From the NCBI RefSeq assembly GCF_000230835.1, contig NZ_CM001240.1, forward strand, positions 814,501 to 878,500: a DNA stretch of 64,000 nucleotides, read 5' to 3'. Below the pieces are notes generated by a model. It worked only from the letters and a program-made list of their open reading frames with translations, ran no database searches and was not told the origin of the DNA. Of this stretch, positions 51,416-60,550 are shown one piece after another; within the stretch, counting starts at the first letter, position 1; each line of letters starts with the position of its first letter. This stretch comes from Clostridium sp. DL-VIII (GTDB taxonomy: Bacteria > Bacillota > Clostridia > Clostridiales > Clostridiaceae). The position numbers were made by a program, and so were the translations under genes.

Positions 51416-52444
51416 ATGTGGAGAACAGGGATAGACCTTGCAATTGACTTAGGAACGGCAACTGTGTTAGTTTATGTGAGTGGTAAAGGGGTGGTATTAA
51501 AGGAGCCATCCGTAGTAGCTATAAATAAAAATAATAATAAGCTATTGGCTATAGGGGAAGAGGCAAGAAAAATGATAGGAAGAACCCCGGGAAACATAGT
51601 TGCAGTACGTCCGTTGAAAGATGGAGTTATTTCGGATTACGATATAACACAAAAAATGCTAAAAGAATTTATAAGAAAAGCATGTGGTAAGAAAACTATT
51701 AGGGCACCTAAAGTAATTGTTTGTGTACCATCTCAAGCAACGGAAGTTGAGAAAAGAGCAGTAATTGATGCAGCCATGAACTCAGGAGCTAAAAAGGTTC
51801 ATTTAATAGAGGAACCATTAGCAGCTGCTATTGGTGCAGGATTAGATATTACTAAACCAAATGGATGTATGGTAGTAGACATTGGTGGAGGTACTTGTGA
51901 TGTTGCTGTAATTTCATTAGGAGGAGTAGTAGAAAGAGAATCTATAAAAGTGGCTGGAAATAAGTTTGACGATTCTATAATAAAATATGTAAGAAATAAT
52001 TATAAATTAATGATAGGCGAAAAGACTGCTGAAGAATTAAAAATAAATATAGGATCGGCCTTTAAAAATTCTAGAAATCTAACATATATGATGAAAGGAA
52101 GAAATCTTATAACAGGATTACCAGATGAAGTAGAAATTACTACTGAGGAAATAAGAAATGCAATAAAAGAACCAGTAGAAGTAATAGTTGAAACTGTAAA
52201 AAGAGTATTAGAGAGAACTCCACCTGAATTAGCTTCAGACATAATAGAAAGAGGAATATTGATGACTGGTGGTGGCGCATTAGTACATGGATTAGATAAG
52301 CTTATTGAATTTAGGACAGGAGTTGCAGCAACTGTTGCCGAGAATTCTATTGAATGTGTTGTTAAAGGAACTGGTAAGGTTTTAAGCTACATAGATAAGT
52401 TAGATAGTGAAGTAAATTCACAACAAATAGTATTAATAGAATAG
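51416..52444 (+). CDS. mbl: MreB/Mbl-type actin-like cell shape protein
   Basis: 342 residues. Bacterial actin fold: phosphate 1 loop AIDLGTATVLVYV, phosphate 2 MVVDIGGGTCDVAVI, the IEEPLAAAIGAG connection and the adenosine loop GILMTGGGALVHG. Membrane-bound filaments guide cell-wall synthesis. Directly after spoIIID, the position of mbl in Bacillus, so mbl is preferred over mreB, but sequence alone does not decide. AGGAGTGAA precedes the ATG. Confidence 0.93.
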   Translation: MWRTGIDLAIDLGTATVLVYVSGKGVVLKEPSVVAINKNNNKLLAIGEEARKMIGRTPGNIVAVRPLKDGVISDYDITQKMLKEFIRKACGKKTIRAPKVIVCVPSQATEVEKRAVIDAAMNSGAKKVHLIEEPLAAAIGAGLDITKPNGCMVVDIGGGTCDVAVISLGGVVERESIKVAGNKFDDSIIKYVRNNYKLMIGEKTAEELKINIGSAFKNSRNLTYMMKGRNLITGLPDEVEITTEEIRNAIKEPVEVIVETVKRVLERTPPELASDIIERGILMTGGGALVHGLDKLIEFRTGVAATVAENSIECVVKGTGKVLSYIDKLDSEVNSQQIVLIE

Positions 52445-52451
52445 TATTAAT

Positions 52452-52486
52452 AAATAACGGCTGGAACATTGTTCTGGCCGTTATTT
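52452..52486 (+). terminator. terminator after mbl
   Basis: AAATAACGGC pairs with GCCGTTATTT, with inner GAAC/GTTC. The T-rich part is within the 3' arm. From 52487 to 52710 I see no gene. Confidence 0.75.
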
Positions 52487-52710
52487 AAGGCACAATCAAA
52501 TAAATATCTAGTCCATCTGCTAGCCTATTTTTCATGTGCCTAATTAAAAAATATAAGGAAGGCATATAATAAGAAATAGTAAGTATATAATCATGATGCA
52601 TATTTACAAAAGAATAGAGAAATATGTTTTCCTAATATAATATTATCAGAATGACATATTAATCATGCAAATCTGGAATATAGTAAATTGTTATTGCTTT
52701 TGTATATAAT

Positions 52711-53253
52711 TTAAATCATAGGAAATTGCCCACGATTTAAATTATAGGCTTCAATAAATATTCTAGATATGATTTTTGCCATGTTCATAACAAAGGAAAG
52801 TCTTATACTACGTGAAAAAAAGAGTTCTGCATTATCGCTAGAGTCGACAATTCCTATGACAGAAGCAATTCCAACCTCAGGAAGCTCCTTACCTACTCCT
52901 TTGCCTGGATGTATCGCATAGTCTCGTATGCGAATTTCGCCTATATCACTCTCATCTCCTAAACATGCGTCAACACCAATTATGGATGCTTTAGGATGTT
53001 TAGTGTATATTTCATCTAATCGTTCATCTATATTTAAAGCATGAATTGGAAAAGATAAGGTTCCGTAAACTGGAAGTGGGAAAAAGTTTTCAGTTAATAT
53101 GGATCCTACTAAAGGTCCTAAGCAATCACCGATACATTTATCAGTACCAATACAAACTATTACAGTATTTTCAGTAATGTAATTTTTAATTTCTAAAGTT
53201 AAATCATAATAAAATTTTGAATTTGTATTAGAATTTAAATCAATCAAGGACAT
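52711..53253 (-). CDS. yyaC: YyaC-type sporulation protein (GPR-like fold)
   Basis: 180 residues. DUF1256/YyaC family, related to the hydrogenase-maturation and GPR protease fold. Visible: IVCIGTDKCIGDCLGPLVG at the first strand, ASIIGVDACLGD with a conserved Asp, and HPGKGVGKELPEVG. Thought to act during sporulation, substrate not established. Minus strand, convergent with mbl and divergent from the next gene; GGGGG lies before its start. Confidence 0.9.
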   Translation of the reverse strand: MSLIDLNSNTNSKFYYDLTLEIKNYITENTVIVCIGTDKCIGDCLGPLVGSILTENFFPLPVYGTLSFPIHALNIDERLDEIYTKHPKASIIGVDACLGDESDIGEIRIRDYAIHPGKGVGKELPEVGIASVIGIVDSSDNAELFFSRSIRLSFVMNMAKIISRIFIEAYNLNRGQFPMI

Positions 53254-53344
53254 ATACCCCCTTTATAAAATGTATATGATGAGTAATCAAAAGATAGTAT
53301 AAAAAAATATTTTATGGAAATTAATACAAGTAAAGGAGGTTAAT

Positions 53345-53752
53345 ATGAAGAAAGTTTGTGTATATTTATTATCAATATTTATAATATTACTAAATATTTA
53401 TTTAATGTTTTTTTGGCAGCCAGAAGGTCAAATTGCAGCTAGTGATACTATTAGTAAAGAAATTGTGTCTTATAATAATGGAACCGTGTTTAAAGTAGAT
53501 AAAGAAAAAGCATTAGAACAACTATCTTCTGAGGATAGAAAGGATTTTGAGAAGATACTAAAAAAGCTATCCGCGCTTGATATGGGGAAGATAAGAGAGT
53601 ATTATGAAGAAGATAATGAAGAAGAAGGAATAACGAATGCTTTTAAGCTTCTAAACAAGAGGCTTTCAGATGAAGATTATAAAGAAATAGAAAGAATAAG
53701 TTCAAATTTTATACAATTAGACAAGGTTAATGAGAAAATAAAAAATAAATAA
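53345..53752 (+). CDS. small exported or membrane-anchored protein
   Basis: 135 residues with AAAGGAGG just before ATG 53345. Residues 3-24 are a hydrophobic signal or anchor segment; the rest is charged and helical (SSEDRKDFEKILKKL, KLLNKRLSDEDYKEIERI). No family recognised. Its position beside yyaC suggests, but does not show, a sporulation role. Confidence 0.75.
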   Translation: MKKVCVYLLSIFIILLNIYLMFFWQPEGQIAASDTISKEIVSYNNGTVFKVDKEKALEQLSSEDRKDFEKILKKLSALDMGKIREYYEEDNEEEGITNAFKLLNKRLSDEDYKEIERISSNFIQLDKVNEKIKNK

Positions 53753-53911
53753 GAATGATATGTTAAATTGAAGTATATAGAAGAAATCAGGAGGAATAGA
53801 AGGATAAATTAGTCACACTAGTGGATATGAGAGTTGAAATAAAAGCTCTTTGCAGATATACTAATCATTGTCGATCAGTTGAAAAGTGACGACATTAAAG
53901 TAATTTGTTTT

Positions 53912-53996
53912 GGAGGAATTCCCGAGTGGCCAAAGGGGGCAGACTGTAAATCTGTTACGTTTCGTTTCGATGGTTCGAATCCATCTTCCTCCACCA
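53912..53996 (+). tRNA. tRNA-Tyr (GTA), copy 1
   Basis: 85 nt including encoded CCA. Acceptor GGAGGAA pairs with TTCCTCC; anticodon GTA in ACTGTAAATCT; long variable arm (type II) as expected for bacterial tRNA-Tyr; T-loop GGTTCGAATCC. Confidence 0.95.
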
Positions 53997-54003
53997 TTTA
54001 GAT

Positions 54004-54079
54004 GGGCGCATAGCTCAGCTGGGAGAGCACCTGCCTTACAAGCAGGGGGTCACAGGTTCGAGCCCTGTTGTGCCCACCA
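54004..54079 (+). tRNA. tRNA-Val (TAC)
   Basis: 76 nt with CCA. Acceptor GGGCGCA with TGTGCCC (one G-T pair); anticodon TAC in CTTACAA; T-loop GGTTCGAGCCC. Confidence 0.95.
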
Positions 54080-54130
54080 TCTAAAAAATAAAGTTTAATT
54101 GTAAAATGATAATTTTAAAGTGGATAACGT

Positions 54131-54205
54131 GCTGGCATGGCTCAACGGTAGAGCAGCTGACTTGTAATCAGCAGGTTGTAGGTTCGATTCCTATTGCCAG
54201 CTCCA
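54131..54205 (+). tRNA. tRNA-Thr (TGT)
   Basis: 75 nt with CCA. Acceptor GCTGGCA with TGCCAGC; anticodon TGT in CTTGTAA; T-loop GGTTCGATTCC. Confidence 0.95.
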
Positions 54206-54263
54206 ATAAAATAATATAAGAAAGTATTTACTTAGTAACTTATATTATATTAAAAAAGAATAT

Positions 54264-54348
54264 GGAGGAATTCCCGAGTGGCCAAAGGGGGCAGACTGTA
54301 AATCTGTTACGTTTCGTTTCGATGGTTCGAATCCATCTTCCTCCACCA
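54264..54348 (+). tRNA. tRNA-Tyr (GTA), copy 2
   Basis: Identical over all 85 nt to 53912-53996. A T-run soon after (54372-54378) with AGAAAAGAATAAAC upstream may end the tRNA transcript. Confidence 0.95.
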
Positions 54349-54463
54349 GAAAAGAATAAACTTAGTTTGTTCTTTTTTTATTTTGTATTCTATAATCATA
54401 AAGTACTTTTTAATATACATGTATGTATGTATTTAGATAGTATATTGATTGCATTCTATAATG

Positions 54464-54492
54464 TTGACTAACTTTGCGTGATGTGGTAAAAT
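54464..54492 (+). promoter_or_regulatory. metK: sigma-A promoter of the SAM riboswitch-metK transcript
   Basis: TTGACT (54464-54469), 17-bp spacer, TAAAAT (54487-54492), about 25 bases before the aptamer. Confidence 0.75.
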
Positions 54493-54516
54493 ATTTTTTG
54501 AAAATTAAATGATGTG

Positions 54517-54620
54517 ACTCTTATCAAGAGAGGTGGAGGGAAAGGGCCCTATGAAACCCGGCAACCTGTATTATATAAGGTGCCAATTCCTGTAGAGGTG
54601 TTTCTACAAGATAAGAAAGT
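54517..54620 (+). ncRNA. SAM-I (S-box) riboswitch aptamer
   Basis: P1 strand ACTCTTATC (54517-54525) pairs with GATAAGAAAGT (54610-54620). The S-box core is present: AGAGAGGTGGAGGGA, CCCTATGAAACCCGGCAACC and GGTGCCAATTCC. The 3' P1 strand can instead pair with TTCTTATC in the following terminator, so SAM binding frees the terminator and lowers metK expression. Confidence 0.95.
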
Positions 54621-54635
54621 GATTTGTAAAATTAT

Positions 54636-54660
54636 ACTCTTCTTATCGAAGAGTTTTTTT
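54636..54660 (+). terminator. riboswitch-controlled terminator before metK
   Basis: ACTCTTC/GAAGAGT stem with a 5-nt loop and seven T. Its 5' arm overlaps the antiterminator partner of the SAM aptamer. Confidence 0.88.
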
Positions 54661-54745
54661 CATTTATCTTAAATTTGTACAAACCTAATTAACAAAAGAA
54701 AAATATAATAATTATTTAAAATATTTAAGTTAAGGAGAGAAAAAA

Positions 54746-55921
54746 ATGAGAAGATTATTTACTTCAGAATCAGTTACAGAAGGCCATCCAGATAAAATGT
54801 GTGACCAAATATCAGATGCTATATTAGATGCTTTATTAGAAAAAGATCCACTTGCAAGAGTTGCATGTGAAACATGTACAACTACTGGTATGGTAATGGT
54901 AATGGGAGAAATATCAACTAATTGTTACGTTGATATTCCAAAAGTAGTAAGAGAAACAGTAAGAGGAATTGGGTATGACAGAGCAAAATTTGGATTTGAC
55001 TGTGATACTTGTGCAGTTCTTACATCAATAGATGAGCAATCAGCGGATATTGCTATGGGTGTAGATGAAGCCTTTGAATCTAAAAAAGGTGAAAAAGATG
55101 AGGTTGAAGCTGTAGGAGCTGGAGATCAAGGAATGATGTTTGGTTTTGCAACTAATGAAACTGAAGACTTTATGCCACTTCCAATATTTATGGCTCATAA
55201 GTTATCAAGAAGACTTACAGAAGTAAGAAAGAATGATACATTAGGATATTTAAGACCAGATGGTAAAACTCAAGTTACAGTTGAATATGAAGATAATAAG
55301 CCAAAGAGAATTGATACTATCGTTATATCAACACAACATGATGATAAAGTTTCTTTAGAACAAATCCAAGCAGATGTTAAGAAGTATGTTATTGATGCTG
55401 TTGTTCCAGCTGAATTATTAGATAGCAAAACTAGATACTTCATTAATCCAACAGGAAGATTCGTTGTTGGAGGACCTCAAGGAGATTCTGGTTTAACAGG
55501 AAGAAAGATAATAGTTGATACATACGGTGGATATGGAAGACACGGCGGTGGTGCTTTCTCAGGAAAAGATCCAACAAAGGTAGATAGATCAGCTGCTTAT
55601 GCTGCAAGATGGGTTGCTAAAAATTTAGTTGCTGCAGGTGTTGCAGATAAGCTAGAAATTCAATTAGCATATGCAATTGGTGTTGCTAAGCCAGTGTCAA
55701 TCGAAGTTGAAACATTTGGAACAGGAAAAATAGATGAAGATAAAATCGTTGAAATAGTAGAAAAAGTGTTTGATTTAAGACCAGGAGCTATAATTAGAGA
55801 TCTTGATTTAAGAAGACCTATATATAAACAAACAGCTGCTTATGGACACTTTGGAAGAAATGATTTAAATTTACCATGGGAACAATTAAATAAAGTAGAA
55901 GAAATAAAAAAATATATATAA
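54746..55921 (+). CDS. metK: S-adenosylmethionine synthetase
   Basis: 391 residues. Makes SAM from methionine and ATP. Visible: [18 protein letters not shown] at the start, [10 protein letters not shown] in the middle and [19 protein letters not shown] P-loop late. GGAGAG precedes the ATG. Controlled by the SAM-I riboswitch immediately upstream, which closes a feedback loop on its product. Confidence 0.98.
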   Translation: MRRLFTSESVTEGHPDKMCDQISDAILDALLEKDPLARVACETCTTTGMVMVMGEISTNCYVDIPKVVRETVRGIGYDRAKFGFDCDTCAVLTSIDEQSADIAMGVDEAFESKKGEKDEVEAVGAGDQGMMFGFATNETEDFMPLPIFMAHKLSRRLTEVRKNDTLGYLRPDGKTQVTVEYEDNKPKRIDTIVISTQHDDKVSLEQIQADVKKYVIDAVVPAELLDSKTRYFINPTGRFVVGGPQGDSGLTGRKIIVDTYGGYGRHGGGAFSGKDPTKVDRSAAYAARWVAKNLVAAGVADKLEIQLAYAIGVAKPVSIEVETFGTGKIDEDKIVEIVEKVFDLRPGAIIRDLDLRRPIYKQTAAYGHFGRNDLNLPWEQLNKVEEIKKYI

Positions 55922-55932
55922 TGATTATATGC

Positions 55933-55965
55933 AAGCTGCCTTAAAGTTGATTTAAGGCAGCTTTT
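55933..55965 (+). terminator. terminator after metK
   Basis: 13-bp perfect stem AAGCTGCCTTAAA/TTTAAGGCAGCTT, 5-nt loop, T-run. Confidence 0.93.
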
Positions 55966-56128
55966 CGCTGCAGAAAATTATAGATACTACAGTAAGAGGA
56001 TATAATTATAACACAAAGGCAATACTTGATGAAAAGTTAGCGTATAATGTATTTATGATATAATAAAAACAAAGTGAAGATTAAGATAGGTCGTAAATTA
56101 ATATACATAAAAGAGTTGGAGAGATCTT

Positions 56129-58357
56129 ATGGAAGTTCTAAGTGGTTTTATTGAAAATATTGTTTTTAAAAGTGAAGATACAGGTTATGTAGTTTGCAGG
56201 ATTAGGACAGAGAAAAATTTAATCAGTGCTGTAGGTACAGTTCCTTTTTTAAAAGAAGGCCAAAATGTAAAGTTAACAGGTTATTGGACTGTGCATAAGC
56301 AGTTTGGTAATCAATTTAATATTCAAGATTATGAAGAACTTCTACCAACTTCATTAGATGGTATAGAAAAATATTTAAGCGCTGGTATAATCCATGGGAT
56401 AGGTCCAGTTACAGCTAAAAAGATAATAGGTAAGTTTGGAGAAGATACCCTTGATATAATGGAAAACCACATTGAAAGACTTATGGAGATAGAGGGGATA
56501 GGAGAAAAGAAGTTTCAGATTATATATGAATCCTATGTAGAGCAGCAAGGTCTAAAGGATATAATTTTGTATTTTAATAAACATGGAGTAACTAATAATC
56601 AATGCGTAAAAATTTACAAAAAGTTTGGACCAAATGCAAGGCAGATAGTATGCAATAATCCTTATATACTATGTGATGAGATTTCAGGTATTGGATTTAA
56701 AACAGCAGATAGAATTGCTATGAGCATTGGCGTTAAAAGTGATTCTGACTTTAGAATTCAAAGTGGGATTAAGTATGTTATGAATCAATTTTGCGCCTCA
56801 GGAAACACATTTATGCCAAAAGATAATATAATAGAAGAATGTGAAAGAAATTTATTGATTTCAAGAGATGTGATAGAAAAAAACATCTATGATATGGCAG
56901 CAAAACAGATAATAGTTGTTGAAAAAATTAATGGCATTGAAGCAGGATTCTTACTTCAGTATTACTATTGTGAGCTTGGAGTAACAAGCAAAATAATAAC
57001 TTTAGGATTGCAGCAAATACAAACAATAAACTCAGATATTGATTTTGAGATTGATGTTTTTGAAAAGGAACAGAAAATAAAATTTGCTGAGTCTCAAAGG
57101 GAGGCAATACTTGGGGCATTTAGTAATGGAATAGAAATAATAACAGGTGGACCAGGAACAGGAAAAACAACAATTATAAAGGCAATAATACATATCTATG
57201 AGAATAATGGTATGAAGGTAATCCTTGGAGCTCCAACAGGAAGAGCTGCTAAGAGAATGACTGAGTCAACAGGAAGAGGAGCTAAAACCATACATAGGCT
57301 TCTCGAAATGGGAGTTTCAGAAGAGGATGAGTCAGTTTTTGAGAGAGGAGAATCCTCGCCTTTAGATTGTGATGTAATAATAATTGATGAAGCATCTATG
57401 ATTGATATAATCTTAATGCAGAATTTACTTAAGGCTATTAAATTAGGTACAAGATTAATAATTGTTGGAGACGTTGATCAATTACCGTCTGTTGGAGCAG
57501 GAAATGTATTAAAGGATCTTATAGAGAGTGAATATATAAAGGTAGTAAGATTAAAAGAAATATTTAGGCAGGGCTCTGAGAGTTTAATTGTAGTAAATGC
57601 TCATAGGATAAATGAAGGTCAAATGCCACTACTGAATCAAAAAGATAAAGATTTTTTCTTTATTAGTGAAGAAAATCAAGAAAGAATTGTAAATACTATA
57701 ATAGATCTAATAAATAGACGTCTTCCTAAATTTAATAAATCATGGGATATATTAAAAGATATGCAGGTATTAACGCCTATGAGAAAAGGAACACTTGGAG
57801 TTAGTAATTTAAATAACAGGCTTCAGGAAATATTTAACCCGCAATCAAAAGATAAAAAAGAGAAAACTTCTCGAGATATAATATTTAGAGAAGGCGATAA
57901 GGTTATGCAAACAAAAAATAATTATACACTAAAGTGGATTAGTGTCAGTGGAAATGGTGAAAATGAAGGTGTTGGAGTTTATAATGGGGATTTGGGATTC
58001 ATCCAAAGCATTGATGAGGAGAATAAAGTTTTAACAATCGTATTTGATGAGGAAAGAAAAGTTATTTATGATTTTAACTTTTTAGATGAATTGGATTTGG
58101 CATATGCGACTACTATTCATAAGAGCCAGGGAAGTGAGTTTAAAGTTGTAATTATTCCAGCATTTATGGGTTCACCATTTCTGATGAACCGTAATTTGCT
58201 ATACACCGGAATTACAAGAGCTAAACAATTAGTAGTAGTAGTTGGTTTTCAAAAAGCATTAATGTACATGATAAATAATACAAATAGTATAGAAAGATAT
58301 TCTGCTTTAAAATATAGAATAAGAGATATAATAACTAAAGATGAATTTGGGGAGTAA
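56129..58357 (+). CDS. recD2: RecD2-type DNA helicase
   Basis: 742 residues. SF1B 5'-3' helicase of RecBCD-independent type. N-terminal OB-like and helix-hairpin-helix part (IHGIGPVTAKKIIGKFG, IEGIGEKKF, ISGIGFKTADRIA), then the motor: Walker A ITGGPGTGKTTIIKAI, Walker B DVIIIDEASMIDI, GDVDQLPSVG, and the late motif ATTIHKSQGSEF. GTTGGAGAG precedes the ATG. Acts in DNA repair and replication stress. Confidence 0.95.
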   Translation: MEVLSGFIENIVFKSEDTGYVVCRIRTEKNLISAVGTVPFLKEGQNVKLTGYWTVHKQFGNQFNIQDYEELLPTSLDGIEKYLSAGIIHGIGPVTAKKIIGKFGEDTLDIMENHIERLMEIEGIGEKKFQIIYESYVEQQGLKDIILYFNKHGVTNNQCVKIYKKFGPNARQIVCNNPYILCDEISGIGFKTADRIAMSIGVKSDSDFRIQSGIKYVMNQFCASGNTFMPKDNIIEECERNLLISRDVIEKNIYDMAAKQIIVVEKINGIEAGFLLQYYYCELGVTSKIITLGLQQIQTINSDIDFEIDVFEKEQKIKFAESQREAILGAFSNGIEIITGGPGTGKTTIIKAIIHIYENNGMKVILGAPTGRAAKRMTESTGRGAKTIHRLLEMGVSEEDESVFERGESSPLDCDVIIIDEASMIDIILMQNLLKAIKLGTRLIIVGDVDQLPSVGAGNVLKDLIESEYIKVVRLKEIFRQGSESLIVVNAHRINEGQMPLLNQKDKDFFFISEENQERIVNTIIDLINRRLPKFNKSWDILKDMQVLTPMRKGTLGVSNLNNRLQEIFNPQSKDKKEKTSRDIIFREGDKVMQTKNNYTLKWISVSGNGENEGVGVYNGDLGFIQSIDEENKVLTIVFDEERKVIYDFNFLDELDLAYATTIHKSQGSEFKVVIIPAFMGSPFLMNRNLLYTGITRAKQLVVVVGFQKALMYMINNTNSIERYSALKYRIRDIITKDEFGE

Positions 58358-58492
58358 AGGTATTAAGTTAGTTACAAGTTATATTTCTTAAACTTATAAC
58401 TTATGACTAAATAGAAGAATTTTTATAAGTCTATATATGTTATAAATCAACTGTTAAATTATATAGAAGTGTGTAATTGAGGAGATATGTGT

Positions 58493-59509
58493 ATGAGGAA
58501 TGAATGTAAAGTAACTTTAGAAGATTTGAAATATGCATTTGATAAAATAGATTACTGGTATAAGAAGAATATTAAGGTTTTAACTATAATTACAGTTCCA
58601 TTTAATACTGCATGTGTTTTTTCAAATATAATAAGTAAAATTGCTCAAAATGGGGGACAGATATTATATGTATGGGGAAAAAATGGAGAAAACAAGGAAT
58701 TAATTAATACAATAAGAGAATTTAATTCAAGTATAACTCATTCATATATTGAAAAAAAATCTTCAAGCTCAAATTTGACATTTATACACTATAATAATCT
58801 GTCAAAAATTACTTCACAGTATGACTTGGTCATTTTCGACGATATAACATATTTCTCTAATGTAAGTAGCGTAAATTTAAGAGAAATATTAGAAAGCTGT
58901 ACTAATTTAGGAGAAAGAGTTTTGCTATACAGTATAGAAAAAATGACATTAATAGGTGAAAAGTTTGAACTTGCAGCGTACAATTATAAAAAACCTTTTG
59001 TAGAGCCTAGAATATTAACAACTAGAATAGATTTGAATTTAGATATTCCATTTACTTTGTATGACTACCTTAAGTGGTTTAAGGAAAATAATCATAAGGT
59101 AGTTATTTGTGTACCTAACAAAGAAAAGCTTAATATAGTTTATGATTATTTTGTTAATAAACTTAAACTTTCTGATGTTAAAATAATAAAAGTATCTAGA
59201 AGTGATGAAATTAAAATGTCTGAAAAGGTATCAAAATATAAAGATAAGTCAATATTTATAATAACAAATAAGATAGAGGAGTTACTTGAATATTGCTATG
59301 TTGATGATTCAGTAATATTATTTTCTGACAATGAAAGATACAATTATAAAAAAATATTATATATATGCGGTCAAATAAGAAATATAAATTCAAAGCTTCC
59401 AGAGATTCTTTTGGTAGCAAATGAGGTATCAGAAGATATGGAAAAAGCGAAAAATATGGCAAGAGAATTCAATAAAAAAGTATGGGAAAAGCGTTTAATA
59501 GAATTATAA
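58493..59509 (+). CDS. ComFA-like protein without Walker A motif
   Basis: 338 residues from ATG 58493 (GAGGAG at 58479-58484; the ATG at 58487 is too close). It overlaps comFC by 28 bases, the usual place of comFA, the DEAD-box-like motor of DNA uptake. Two-lobed layout is suggested: VLTIITVPFNTACVFSNI where ComFA has its P-loop, YDLVIFDDITYF at the Walker B position, and HKVVICVPNKEKLNIVYDY as the start of a second RecA-like lobe. But no G-x-GKT/S is present and Walker B reads DD, not DE. It is either a degenerate ComFA or an unrelated protein in the same position. Confidence 0.65.
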   Translation: MRNECKVTLEDLKYAFDKIDYWYKKNIKVLTIITVPFNTACVFSNIISKIAQNGGQILYVWGKNGENKELINTIREFNSSITHSYIEKKSSSSNLTFIHYNNLSKITSQYDLVIFDDITYFSNVSSVNLREILESCTNLGERVLLYSIEKMTLIGEKFELAAYNYKKPFVEPRILTTRIDLNLDIPFTLYDYLKWFKENNHKVVICVPNKEKLNIVYDYFVNKLKLSDVKIIKVSRSDEIKMSEKVSKYKDKSIFIITNKIEELLEYCYVDDSVILFSDNERYNYKKILYICGQIRNINSKLPEILLVANEVSEDMEKAKNMAREFNKKVWEKRLIEL

Positions 59510-60138
59510 GAAACATATGGGAAGGAATAATTGAAGTAGTATATCCAAGGGAAAATTACTGCATTATTTGTAAAGAAGAGGATTGTTTTGGAATATGCGA
59601 ACATTGTAAAAAAAGTATAAAGACCATAGATATTTTATATCAAGACAAAATAATAAGTTATGGATATTATGGCGGCGTATTAAAAGAATTAATATTAAAA
59701 TTTAAATATAAACATAATTTTACGGCAGGAAATATACTAGCGGAGTTACTTGAAGATTATATTATTAAGAATTTTAATTATAAAGAATACATAATAACAT
59801 ATATTCCGTTATCTAATAAATCTAGAAAAATTCGTGGATTTAATCAATGTGAATATATTGCAAGAAAAATAGCTAGGGATTTATGTATTGAAGTCTTAGA
59901 AGTATTAATTAAAAGCAGAGAAACTAAAGAGCAAAAGACATTGAAAAAAGATGAGAGATACGAAAACATAAAAGATGCCTTTAAATTAAAGGCTGGTTTA
60001 AGATTGGATGATTGTAATATTATACTAATTGATGATGTGACAACTACAGGAGCAACAATTAATGAAGCATGCAGATTATTAAAAAAATTTAAGGCAAAAG
60101 ATATAAAACTATTGACCTTAGCCAAAAGTCATATATAA
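59482..60138 (+). CDS. comFC: ComFC-type phosphoribosyltransferase-fold protein
   Basis: 218 residues. N-terminal zinc ribbon with Cys27, Cys30, Cys39 and Cys42, then a PRTase fold with PRPP-loop-like ILIDDVTTTGATINEA and YIPLSNKSRKIRGFNQCEYIA. Needed for DNA uptake in competent species and widely kept in non-competent ones. No good ribosome binding site of its own; the 28-base overlap with the upstream gene implies translational coupling. Confidence 0.93.
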   Translation: MGKAFNRIIRNIWEGIIEVVYPRENYCIICKEEDCFGICEHCKKSIKTIDILYQDKIISYGYYGGVLKELILKFKYKHNFTAGNILAELLEDYIIKNFNYKEYIITYIPLSNKSRKIRGFNQCEYIARKIARDLCIEVLEVLIKSRETKEQKTLKKDERYENIKDAFKLKAGLRLDDCNIILIDDVTTTGATINEACRLLKKFKAKDIKLLTLAKSHI

Positions 60139-60147
60139 TATTAATGT

Positions 60148-60351
60148 AAAGCTAGGTTTGTGGTTGAAAGTCGAAGCTAGTCGCAGGCAAAACGATCCAC
60201 GTAATTTAGATAAAATGTCTAAGGAGCATGGTGCGGTATAGAAGTAAGTCCTGCCAGTGTGTACTGAGAGGGTTAGTAGTGAGGGATTAAATTTTAGTAG
60301 CGAAAGCTCCAGCAGGCGAGTGTGGGGTCAAAAACCAGGTCAGCTAGCTTT
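60148..60351 (+). ncRNA. raiA-motif structured RNA
   Basis: A 204-nt stretch with no protein frame and much higher G+C than its surroundings. The ends close: AAAGCTAG (60148-60155) pairs with CTAGCTTT (60344-60351). Inside are conserved-looking G-rich blocks (GAGCATGGTGCGGTATAGAA, GTAAGTCCTGCCAGTG, GAGAGGGTTAGTAG, GGCGAGTGTGGGG). Its place just upstream of hpf/raiA is the defining context of the raiA motif RNA of Firmicutes, an abundant RNA reported to influence sporulation. I assign it by position and general form, not by covariance search. Confidence 0.8.
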
Positions 60352-60428
60352 ACCTTATATGATTATTAAAATAAGTTATAAATGAAATAATCTGGTCTGT
60401 TAGGCAATAATTATATTTTTTTAGTATT

Positions 60429-60455
60429 AATTATCAGAATTTACTGATAATTTTC
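60429..60455 (+). terminator. terminator between the raiA RNA and hpf
   Basis: AATTATCAG pairs with CTGATAATT around 6 nt, followed by TTCTT. It suggests the RNA is a separate transcript from hpf. Confidence 0.65.
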
Positions 60456-60484
60456 TTGTTAAGTTTGCTAAAAAGTGATAGAAT
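60456..60484 (+). promoter_or_regulatory. hpf: candidate sigma-A promoter of hpf
   Basis: TTGTTA (60456-60461), 17-bp spacer, TAGAAT (60479-60484), right behind the terminator. Confidence 0.55.
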
Positions 60485-60550
60485 ATTATTAACTTAAAAA
60501 CAAGTTAATTTTAAGTTAAAAACTTTTTCAAATGAGAGGGGCTGGAGCTA

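Noticed and set aside
53910..54471. Open frames over the tRNA genes
   Set aside because: They are translations of tRNA sequence (the same peptide twice) and not genes.
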